From the NCBI GenBank assembly GCA_025459125.1, contig JALORE010000001.1, positions 1 through 64,000 on the forward strand: a DNA stretch of 64,000 nucleotides. The letters are read 5' to 3'. Of this stretch, positions 16,808 through 24,320 are shown piece by piece. Under the pieces are notes generated by a model, which made no database searches, was not told the DNA's origin, and saw only the letters and a list, made by a program, of their open reading frames with translations. Numbering within the stretch: position 1 is the first letter of the stretch; every line of letters starts with the position of its first letter. Source of the DNA: Planctomycetota bacterium (GTDB lineage Bacteria > Planctomycetota > Phycisphaerae > Sedimentisphaerales > Anaerobacaceae). A program made the position numbers and the translations under genes.

Positions 16808-17899
16808 CTACTTGCCCAGCTCGGCCTTGATGTCGCCGAGCATGCTCTTGGAGATGTGCCCGGTCGTCTCGTACAGAGCGACCGCGCGCTCAAGCGGCTC
16901 CCCGCAGGGGGCCATGAAGTTGTTGTTGCGGGACTTCTGCATGAGACGCTCCATGCCCTCAAGGATCTGCTCGCGCGAGAGCGCATCCCCCGCCTGGCCG
17001 CCGTCGAAGGACTTGGCGAGCGCCCTGGTGCCACTCACGCTCTTGCGCGGCATGGGCGTCGACTCGACCACCCCCAGGCGCTCGGAGAGCGCGCGGATCT
17101 GGGTCTGCTGGCTCTTGATCAGGTCCGCCTGCTCAAGCACGGTCTGGCCGATGTTGCGGAAGGACTTGGCGAGAGCCGCGTTGAAGCTGCTCTGCCGCTC
17201 GCTCGACTTTTCCATGCTCGTGCGCAGGAAGTCGAGACCCTCGGCAATCAGCTGAGAGTGCCGCTCGATGAAGGGGCTGATCTCGTAGTCCTGCTTGAGC
17301 TGGTCATCGTTCGCGAACAGCTCTTTGAAGGACTTGTCCAGATCCTCGCCCTCGGGCTCGGCCGTCCCGCCAAGCAGCTGCACCAGCTCTTGCTGCTCGG
17401 CCTTCTCGATGGTCCCGTCGGCGAGCTTGGCCGCGAGCTCGGCGCGGCGGTCCACCGGGCCGTCGGCCCCGGCGGCCGTGGCTTCCAGCACGTCCAGGGC
17501 CTTCATGAGGTCGCTCTCGGCGATGTCGGACTTGCAGGCTTTCTTCTTCTTCATGTCCTCGCCATCCTCCTCGCCTTCGGCCTTCTTCGCCCTCTTCTCC
17601 TCCTCCTCCTCCCCCTCTTCCTCCTCCTCCTCGCCCTCTTCCTTCTCGTCCTCTTCCTCGGCCTTGGCGACCGACTTCTGCGTCTTGGCCCAAGGGGGAG
17701 CCGGCTTCTTCTCCTCGTCCTTGTCCTTCTCCTGCTCCTCGGCCTTCTTGGCCTTGCCGACCATCGGTTTGCCGGGAGCCTTGTCCGACAGACCACCATC
17801 GGCGGCCTGCTGAGACTGGGGCATCCCTCCCTCGCTCTTGCCGAACATCCTCTCGGCCGCAGCGGTCGCGGCCTCGTCGGCGGTCATCAGGTGTTGCAT
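16808..17899 (-). CDS. Scaffold-like protein with highly acidic coiled region
   Basis: 363 aa between the prohead protease and the capsid gene, the usual position for scaffolding or prohead core. Residues about 50-115 are an extreme Lys/Glu tract (EEGEEEEEEGEEEEEKRAKK). The C-terminal two thirds are helical (IERHSQLIAEGLDFLRTSME, LAKSFRNIGQTVLEQADLI). The C-terminus KSMLGDIKAELGK could be the capsid-binding helix. The acidic DNA tract yields a strong Leu-rich shadow ORF on the other strand, which is not a gene. Confidence 0.65.
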   Translation of the reverse strand: MQHLMTADEAATAAAERMFGKSEGGMPQSQQAADGGLSDKAPGKPMVGKAKKAEEQEKDKDEEKKPAPPWAKTQKSVAKAEEEDEKEEGEEEEEEGEEEEEKRAKKAEGEEDGEDMKKKKACKSDIAESDLMKALDVLEATAAGADGPVDRRAELAAKLADGTIEKAEQQELVQLLGGTAEPEGEDLDKSFKELFANDDQLKQDYEISPFIERHSQLIAEGLDFLRTSMEKSSERQSSFNAALAKSFRNIGQTVLEQADLIKSQQTQIRALSERLGVVESTPMPRKSVSGTRALAKSFDGGQAGDALSREQILEGMERLMQKSRNNNFMAPCGEPLERAVALYETTGHISKSMLGDIKAELGK

Positions 17900-17901
17900 T
17901 C

Positions 17902-18678
17902 TCAGGCTCCTTTCCTGGTCATCCTGGCCGCGAATCGCCAGATTCGTTCGGCGGCCCGCCCGGTGATGTGCGGGTGCCGTTCATGGATCACGCGCATGGC
18001 CTCGGCCTTGGTCAGCCGTCGCTTGCGCTTCTTTTTCTGCGGACGAGACGGGCTACTGACGCCCTCCAGTGATTCGGTGCGCAGAGCAAACCCATCGCCA
18101 GGGGTCGGAGTCGCTGGAGGGGATATGGCGGCTCCGGCGGTGAGCATCTTCTCGACCGCCAGCATGCTCTTGGCAAGGACATCCAGTCCGGTTTTGGTGT
18201 TAACGGGGCAGTTAGTTACAGCTACATTGGTGACGCGAGCCGAAGCGATTGTCCTGCCGTCATCACCGGAGCGCCTGAGAACCTTGCCCTCGATGGAGAA
18301 CCCCAGACGCCGGTCCGTCTGCTGGAGCGCCTGGGCCAATTCCCAGAGCTTGTCCGCCTGGGTGGTGCCTGCGAGGAGATAGCCCTCCATCCGCGTCGCG
18401 GGCTTGCCGTCTACGACCGTGCGCTCGACCTTGAGCGGATAGCCAACGACCCCGGCGGTGTCCCGGCTGTGGTTGTCGTTGAGCCAGCCGTTCCGGATGA
18501 AGTCCGAGAACTCCAGGCCGCGCTGGAGTACCACCTCGCCCTGCTTGTCCTCGTGCTCGGTGCTGATTACCCCGCCGATCCGGCGTTCTTTGCCAGGCTC
18601 GCCGGCCTTGTGCCACACCTCGATGGGAATGTCGATCCGGAACGGGATTTCGGGACTGACAGGATACTCAGGGGCCAT
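17902..18678 (-). CDS. Prohead maturation protease
   Basis: 258 aa. Contains GGVISTEHEDKQGEVVLQRG, then WLNDNHSRDTAG with the likely catalytic His, and LGFSIEGKVL with the likely nucleophilic Ser, followed by SARVTNVAVTNCPVN. These are the S78/U35-type prohead protease signatures (His then Ser in the herpesvirus-assemblin-like fold). The tail (PQKKKRKRRLTKAEAM) is very basic and probably contacts scaffold or DNA. It precedes the scaffold-like and capsid genes. The ATG has GAGG five bases upstream. Confidence 0.8.
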   Translation of the reverse strand: MAPEYPVSPEIPFRIDIPIEVWHKAGEPGKERRIGGVISTEHEDKQGEVVLQRGLEFSDFIRNGWLNDNHSRDTAGVVGYPLKVERTVVDGKPATRMEGYLLAGTTQADKLWELAQALQQTDRRLGFSIEGKVLRRSGDDGRTIASARVTNVAVTNCPVNTKTGLDVLAKSMLAVEKMLTAGAAISPPATPTPGDGFALRTESLEGVSSPSRPQKKKRKRRLTKAEAMRVIHERHPHITGRAAERIWRFAARMTRKGA

Positions 18679-18760
18679 ACGCGCCTCATCGGCACCCCGC
18701 CTCTTTGTCAGGCCCCTGGGGTTGGATCGGATGTGTCTCTAACGCTACGGGCGACCGAGA

Positions 18761-18982
18761 TTAGCTGTCAACCTTTTTCGCAATGACCAGCCGACGGGCA
18801 TCGTCGGCGAGCGCCTTTGATAGCTCTGACCCTACCTGCAAGTCGATGGGCACGGGCTCGCCGCATTGGCGACAGATCACCTGTACCGCGCCCTTGTCGA
18901 TCAGCAGCATGGACGTGCGAATCTTAAGCTTTTCTCCCGCGTGGTAGACCACCATGTGCGAGCAGGATGGGCACCTGGTCAT
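18761..18982 (-). CDS. Zinc-ribbon small protein (73 aa)
   Basis: 73 aa with CPSC near the N-terminus and CRQC at about residues 38-41, a two-pair Cys4 zinc ribbon, plus a C-terminal helix. The start overlaps the stop of the MuF polyprotein by four bases. It may help head assembly or bind nucleic acid; Com-like zinc proteins often accompany morphogenesis genes. Role unknown. Confidence 0.6.
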   Translation of the reverse strand: MTRCPSCSHMVVYHAGEKLKIRTSMLLIDKGAVQVICRQCGEPVPIDLQVGSELSKALADDARRLVIAKKVDS

Positions 18983-21969
18983 TGGCGCAGCTGTCCAGGG
19001 CCAAGGGTGAGTCGACCGGCTTGCAGCCGCCGACCGCGACGCTCGGCCTCTTGGTCGAATACCTCACGGTTGGCCTCGGTGCCACGCTCGTCGCGGCCCT
19101 CCATCTCGGGCATCGGGTGGGCCCAGTTTTGATTGGGCGGGGCCAATGCTCGCATGCGATCCTGTTTTTCCTTCGGACCGTCGGTGAACCCGCGGCGCTT
19201 CTTCTTTCTCCGCCGCTCCTCGCTCGCCGGATGGTCACCGGCCATCCTCGGCGCGAACGCCACCTGTCCGGGAGTACGCGCGGGATCGCCGTAGTTGCCC
19301 ATGGTCCCGACGGAAGAGCGGTGGCTGATGTCGACCGCCAGGGCATCGGCCTTGCCGAACAGGTCGAGCTGCTCGTGATGTTCGAGCAGCGACCAGTCGG
19401 CCGAAGCCGCCGCGGGCCCGGCCTCCCAGCGGATCTTGTCGACCCGCGTGAGGCTCTCCTCGCCAGCGCCAGCCCGAGCCCCGTGGGGCCGGTCACCGCG
19501 GATGTACTCCACTGGTCGCAAGCCCTTGTCCGCAAGCGCCCTGTAGGTGTTCCCCTGCTCGGTCGCAAGCTGGTAGGTGATGAACAGCCCGGGCTTGCTG
19601 AGATCGCCGCGCTTGCTTGTCTCCAGCAGGTCGAGCAACCGGGCGATCAGCATGCTCGCGGCGTTCTTGGTCGTGCCGTCGCTGGCGACCCGGGTGAGCT
19701 CGACGACGTTGCGGGGATCCAGCCCGCGCAGAGCCCTGCCGGTGGGATGGCCGGCGGTGGCGACCGCGACCAGGCGATTGCCGCGCTTGACGCCGATGGC
19801 GTACATGAGGCCGCGCGGGTTGAGGTAGGGCAGCGTCTTGTGGTGCTCGGCGATGAACTTCGCCGCCTCGGTCTTGGGCACGTTGACCAGGCGTAGCTCG
19901 CGGTGCTCGCGGTCCATGCTGTCGGCAAGGATGGCCGCGGCCACCCACGTCGGGATCGCCATCCCCTCCCGGAACCGCTCGGGGTTCCAATCGTCCATCC
20001 ACCCTCGGCGGTGCTTGACCTTGGGCAACTCGATTCCGGTCTCACCCTGGGCCGCATGGGCGTAGGTCTCGCCGGCGATGTGGACCAAGCGCTCGGCGAT
20101 CATCAGGCGCTGGTCGTCGGTGTAGGGTTCGCCCTGGCCATCCTTGTAGGGAACGTGGAGCAGATCGGGGAGGTCGGAGTAGGTGAAGCCCTGCCACTCG
20201 GGCTCCTCGCCCCCCTCCGGCTCCTGGTCGCCCAGCTTGGCGATCATTCCGTAGTCCACGTCCTCCCAGACCTTGCGCGCGGCGGCGATCATGTCGTGCG
20301 CCAGCACGTCCGGGTCCTCGCCGTCCCACGCGCCCTCGGGGCGCTTGATCGGTTCCTTGTAGCCGCGCTCTCCTTCCTGCGGAGCTCCACTGGGGCCGAA
20401 CCGTTCATGCAGGCGTGGCCCGCCCTTCGGCTCCTCTGGCTGATAGGACCGCGTGTGCTGCGGATCCGCCCAGCGTCCGCCGCGCGGGCCGAGGTAGAGC
20501 TGCCGGGCCTTGACCAGCTCACCCTTTCGATACTTGCCCGCGAGACAGTTGGCGCGGAACTTCTCCACCGGGATCGTGGTCGCCGATCCCCAGAACCCGG
20601 GGTTGTCGTAGTGGCTCAGATAGGCGTGCTTGGCGCTGGCCAGGTCGGGCCAGCCAAGCATGATCTTGTCCTCGTCCACCTCCGTGAACTCCGGAGCGCG
20701 CATCTGATGAACCACGTAGACCTGTTTGGCGTTCTCGTCCGGGCCCAGGAACACGTCCAGGTGGTCTCCGTCGGTCCCCTCGGTCATGCGGATGTAGCCG
20801 TATGGCACGCGCATGCGCGTCTCGCCGTCGGTGCCAGTGGCCTGGTCATGCCAACGACGGATGCTGCCCTTCCGATTCTCGACGCTGATCGGCAAGCCCG
20901 CGAACATCGTGCGGTAGTGGAGCTTGCGCGCCTTGCTCAGTGGCTGGTAGTGCTGAATCAGCTTCAGCGCCAGCTTGCGACGCTCCCACATGTCCCGGCG
21001 TCGCTCGGGATCCTCTTCCTTGGTGGCCATCACCCGCAACTGATCGACCACGCGCAACAGTCGCGCCACCAGGTCATCCGCGGCGACGGGCGCTTCACTC
21101 TTTTCCGACTCCTCCGTGAGCATGCTCTCGGGCACGAGATCCCAGTCATCGTTGAACGCCATGCCCCGGGGGACGCGGGTCAGGACGCACTGGCACCAGG
21201 GATGAACGGCGCCCATAACCGGCAGCCAGTCGTCGCGCTTGCGCCCGACGTTGTTGACCCCCTGCTCGGCCCACCAACTCGCCGGATGGGCCTCGGGCTT
21301 GCCATCCTCGTCGAGGTACAACCGCTTGCAATCGGGGCACGCAGTCGGTTCTGGCATTTTTGCCAGAAGCTCCTCCGACCCATACCGCCGCATGGTCGAC
21401 TCCAGAAACCCCTGCTGGTAGGCCATCTGGCTCTCGGTCGACGCAATCCTCCCCCAGTCGCGCGCCCAGTCCCTGCTCATCTGCCGGAGCTTGGTGGTCA
21501 GCGTCCCCACGGCCTCCCGCCTGACCACATTGGCTGCGGTCTCATCCCGGATGCCCTCGCGGAATTGCTGGGCCAGCTTTTCGTCGATGGGTACCACGGC
21601 CGGCCCCACCTCGCCTGACCAGCGGGTGCCCAGGCCGACGCAGAACTGCCCAGCGCGATCTCGCGCGAGCTCCCAAGCTCGACGCTCTTGTTCGCTCATC
21701 TCGACCGGGTTCTTTTCGAGGTATCGCTTGAAGTCCTCGTAGCTCATCTGCGCGAGGCCGGGCAGCTTTTCCAGCAGCCTACCGTACTCGAAAGCGTCCA
21801 GGGTCAGGTCGCGGATGTCCTCTTCGCGGAGGTATCCGAGGTCGACCAGGCGCTTGAGCTCATCTGGCCCCACCCGCAAGCCAGTGGTGGCCACCGACAC
21901 CGCGGTGCTGGCGTCGCGGACGATCTGGCGAAGCTCCTCAAGTTGCTGGGGGGTAAGCAGCGGCATCAA
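18979..21969 (-). CDS. Polyvalent protein: MuF head protein + pyrophosphatase-like + XF1762-type acetyltransferase
   Basis: 996 aa. The N-terminal ~270 residues are a MuF/SPP1-gp7 minor head protein, with IASTESQMAYQQGF and the Cys motif CPDCKRLYL...HPWCQCVLTRVP. Residues ~370-480 match the InPase domain of phage polyvalent proteins (GYIRMTEGTDGDHLDVFLGP). A YLGPRGGRWADPQHTRSY linker follows. Residues ~690-830 (VNVPKTEAAKFIAEHH, VELTRVASDGTTKNAASML) match XF1762-type GNAT acetyltransferases. Such chains are thought to be packaged and injected. It follows the portal block and overlaps the 79-aa gene by four bases. Confidence 0.82.
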   Translation of the reverse strand: MMPLLTPQQLEELRQIVRDASTAVSVATTGLRVGPDELKRLVDLGYLREEDIRDLTLDAFEYGRLLEKLPGLAQMSYEDFKRYLEKNPVEMSEQERRAWELARDRAGQFCVGLGTRWSGEVGPAVVPIDEKLAQQFREGIRDETAANVVRREAVGTLTTKLRQMSRDWARDWGRIASTESQMAYQQGFLESTMRRYGSEELLAKMPEPTACPDCKRLYLDEDGKPEAHPASWWAEQGVNNVGRKRDDWLPVMGAVHPWCQCVLTRVPRGMAFNDDWDLVPESMLTEESEKSEAPVAADDLVARLLRVVDQLRVMATKEEDPERRRDMWERRKLALKLIQHYQPLSKARKLHYRTMFAGLPISVENRKGSIRRWHDQATGTDGETRMRVPYGYIRMTEGTDGDHLDVFLGPDENAKQVYVVHQMRAPEFTEVDEDKIMLGWPDLASAKHAYLSHYDNPGFWGSATTIPVEKFRANCLAGKYRKGELVKARQLYLGPRGGRWADPQHTRSYQPEEPKGGPRLHERFGPSGAPQEGERGYKEPIKRPEGAWDGEDPDVLAHDMIAAARKVWEDVDYGMIAKLGDQEPEGGEEPEWQGFTYSDLPDLLHVPYKDGQGEPYTDDQRLMIAERLVHIAGETYAHAAQGETGIELPKVKHRRGWMDDWNPERFREGMAIPTWVAAAILADSMDREHRELRLVNVPKTEAAKFIAEHHKTLPYLNPRGLMYAIGVKRGNRLVAVATAGHPTGRALRGLDPRNVVELTRVASDGTTKNAASMLIARLLDLLETSKRGDLSKPGLFITYQLATEQGNTYRALADKGLRPVEYIRGDRPHGARAGAGEESLTRVDKIRWEAGPAAASADWSLLEHHEQLDLFGKADALAVDISHRSSVGTMGNYGDPARTPGQVAFAPRMAGDHPASEERRRKKKRRGFTDGPKEKQDRMRALAPPNQNWAHPMPEMEGRDERGTEANREVFDQEAERRGRRLQAGRLTLGPGQLRQ

Positions 21970-22205
21970 ATCGATCCCTTGAGCGTCTCTTCCATCCGGC
22001 GCACCATCGCCTGGCGGATGCGCTCGACCACCGGACCAGCCAGGTCAATCGATTCCTGAAGCGCCCGGGCGTCGAGCTTGCGCGGCTGCTGATCGTCGGC
22101 GGTGGCCTTGCACAGATGATCGTGGGCCTCAGATCGTAACTTTTCGATCAGCGGTTCGAGCTTGTCTGCCAGCTCCCCCTCATCCGCCTGAATCAACACC
22201 CTCAT
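21966..22205 (-). CDS. Small helical protein next to portal/MuF (79 aa)
   Basis: 79 aa, almost wholly helical and charged: EGELADKLEPLIEKLRSEAHDHL then VVERIRQAMVRRMEETLKG. It overlaps both neighbours by four bases. Unknown family; a helper of the MuF protein is plausible from coupling alone. Confidence 0.6.
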   Translation of the reverse strand: MRVLIQADEGELADKLEPLIEKLRSEAHDHLCKATADDQQPRKLDARALQESIDLAGPVVERIRQAMVRRMEETLKGSI

Positions 22206-22600
22206 GGCACGCCGGCGACCAGGTAGGTCACGATTGCGTCCTCGGTTGTCGAGGCGTTGCTGGCCTTGATCTCCGTGATCTCGCCCTCCCAGAACAGCTT
22301 GGCCTTGGCGCCGCTCGTGGGAGTGAGCTTGAACTGCTCGGTCCCGCCGTTGAGCTTGAGCGTCAACTCCTGGTCGGTCTCCATGTACAGCAGGTTCGCC
22401 GTGCCCACGCCACCCAGGTCCAAGTCAGCGTCGGTTGTGGATTTGGGGATCACCCGCGTGTCGCTCTTGCCCACCTCCAGATCCGTGCGGATGGTCTGGA
22501 TCGTGGTCTTTTCCGCTCGCTCGAATCCGACCAGCTTCTCGTCCGAGTCCAGGGTCGCCAGGATCGCGATGCTGTGCTTCACTCGATAGGTGCTCGCCAT
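22202..22600 (-). CDS. Small beta-rich virion protein between portal and MuF (132 aa)
   Basis: The ATG at 22600 has GAGG seven bases upstream; the track start at 22606 is a TTG. Sequence is beta-rich: YRVKHSIAILATLDSDEKLVG, LLYMETDQELTLKLNGGTEQF, AKLFWEGEITEIKASNAS. It lies just after the portal gene, so a head surface or decoration role is possible. No family recognised. Confidence 0.6.
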   Translation of the reverse strand: MASTYRVKHSIAILATLDSDEKLVGFERAEKTTIQTIRTDLEVGKSDTRVIPKSTTDADLDLGGVGTANLLYMETDQELTLKLNGGTEQFKLTPTSGAKAKLFWEGEITEIKASNASTTEDAIVTYLVAGVP

Positions 22601-22602
22601 CG

Positions 22603-24303
22603 TCAAACCTCGATTCGGTAGGTGCGCCGGTGGCGCATAGACTTTTTCTGCTCCTCCTCCGGCTCGCCCTCGGTGCCGGGGAACTCATCGAACTGAGAGA
22701 GCATCTCATCCCAGGGCCCCGGCTGTCCCTCCTCCTGGCCCTCGTCTCCCGGCGGCTGACCGCCCTCGGACTCCGGCGGCTGTTCGCCTTCTCCCTCCTC
22801 CGGGGCGGCGCCCTCGGCTCCCGCTGGACCCATCTGCTGCTGCTGGGCCGCCATCTCCTTTGCCTGCGAGAACTGCAGCCACGTCGGGTCGAGGATGCAC
22901 TCGCCCTTACCGTCTGGCAGCGGCGGTAGATCGTCCTCGGCCCGGATCTCGTCTACGGTCTTGAGGTAGGTGGACTGTTTCTTCTGCAGGTCAGCGATCT
23001 CGGCCCCGCTTCTCATGTCCAGGCCGGTGAAGACGATCTGGTAATCCTCGTCGATACGCCAGATCAAGTAGCGGTTGAGCCACTCTCCGAGTGCCCGCAA
23101 CAACGGACGCAGGCCGCGGTCCTTCGAGCTCTTGATCCTCCCCTCGGCCGGCGCCTGGAACATCTGCTGCTGCTGGCCGGTGTTGCCGAACAGGAAGTTG
23201 ATCTCCGATGGATCAATCTGATAGACGGCGCTGGCGATCTTGATCAGCCAGTCCAGGAACGCCGAGAACTCCATGTCCCGGTTGCTGCTATGGAGGTTGA
23301 TGTACTGCAGATCCTCGGCGTTGATCACCGGCGTCCGCCAGGCGTTCGCCACGCCGGCGATCTGCTGGTACCACTGGCGACGGAAGGCTTCGAGCTTGGT
23401 GTCGGGGATGGCGCCCTTGATGTTGATCAGGCCCTTGGTCACGCTGCCCTGGGAGAAGAATCGGGCGTTGTACTCGAAGGCCCAGAGCATCGCCGTGACC
23501 GTGCGGATGAGCATCTCGATCTCACTCATGCCATAGCCATTGAGACGAATGCCCGTGCGGGGGTTGCGGACGCCGAAGCACAACTCCGACGCCGCGAACT
23601 CGGCGATCACCACGTCGTCATAGACCTGAACATAGCGCACGCGCTTGGGGTCGTCGCTCGGTTCAGCGGCCGTGGGGATGTCAGCCAGGCGGATGGTGCT
23701 GGCATCGACGGCGTAGAAGTCGCTGGGCTCGCCCTTGCGGTTGTCGACCACCTCGAAACAGCCCTGGTCGTAGACGAGGCTGTCCCGGATCAGCTTGCGA
23801 ACGAAGGACTCCAGCGAGTCCTTGCCATAGGCGCGGGTGCTCCCGGTGTAGCGCAGCCAGTCCTCAATGGCCTTCGCCCGGACCATCTCTTTCTTGGTCG
23901 GCGACTTCTCTTCGTCCCGGAGCTTGATCTGGTAGCCCGGCTCCCGGTCGTTCAGCTGGGGGATGCAGAAGTTGGCGACCTGGTTGACGCGGGTTTGGAT
24001 GATCGCCGAGACCACCGGGACCTTGCGGTGGATGTCTTCGAGCATGGCATAGGTCATGCCCGACGGGCGGTCCTTGAACCCCAGCTGATCGATCACGCTG
24101 AATGGGTCGTACAGTAGGGCTTTGGCCCCCTGATCCGCAGGATCTGGCATGTCCGGCGGGTTGTTCAGGTGCCCGTCGTTCTTGGCGCCCGGCGCCGCCT
24201 GGGCGGCCTTGGCGAACGTGTCGAACGCCAGGCCACCCATGTAGCCCAGCGCCCCCCCGAGAGCGCTGGACACGCTCTCGCGCAGTCGATCCTGCCAGCC
24301 CAT
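22603..24303 (-). CDS. Portal protein
   Basis: 566 aa. Typical portal features are visible: LEDIHRKVPVVSAIIQTRVNQ near the N-terminus, RDSLVYDQGCFEVV, the stem/crown region (GYGMSEIEMLIRTVTAML...NARFFSQGSVTKGLI), and QYINLHSSNRDMEFSAFLDWLIKIAS followed by PSEINFLFG. These match HK97/PBSX-type portals that form the dodecameric DNA gate. The C-terminal ~90 residues are a Gln/Glu/Pro/Gly-rich flexible tail. SD GAGGAG precedes the ATG. Confidence 0.88.
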   Translation of the reverse strand: MGWQDRLRESVSSALGGALGYMGGLAFDTFAKAAQAAPGAKNDGHLNNPPDMPDPADQGAKALLYDPFSVIDQLGFKDRPSGMTYAMLEDIHRKVPVVSAIIQTRVNQVANFCIPQLNDREPGYQIKLRDEEKSPTKKEMVRAKAIEDWLRYTGSTRAYGKDSLESFVRKLIRDSLVYDQGCFEVVDNRKGEPSDFYAVDASTIRLADIPTAAEPSDDPKRVRYVQVYDDVVIAEFAASELCFGVRNPRTGIRLNGYGMSEIEMLIRTVTAMLWAFEYNARFFSQGSVTKGLINIKGAIPDTKLEAFRRQWYQQIAGVANAWRTPVINAEDLQYINLHSSNRDMEFSAFLDWLIKIASAVYQIDPSEINFLFGNTGQQQQMFQAPAEGRIKSSKDRGLRPLLRALGEWLNRYLIWRIDEDYQIVFTGLDMRSGAEIADLQKKQSTYLKTVDEIRAEDDLPPLPDGKGECILDPTWLQFSQAKEMAAQQQQMGPAGAEGAAPEEGEGEQPPESEGGQPPGDEGQEEGQPGPWDEMLSQFDEFPGTEGEPEEEQKKSMRHRRTYRIEV

Positions 24304-24320
24304 GGTCGCTCCTCGGTCGG

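Noticed and set aside
16856-18382. 508-aa plus-strand ORF with Leu-rich stretch that looks membrane-like
   Set aside because: The Leu run is the complement of the GAG/AAG acidic tract of the scaffold-like gene.
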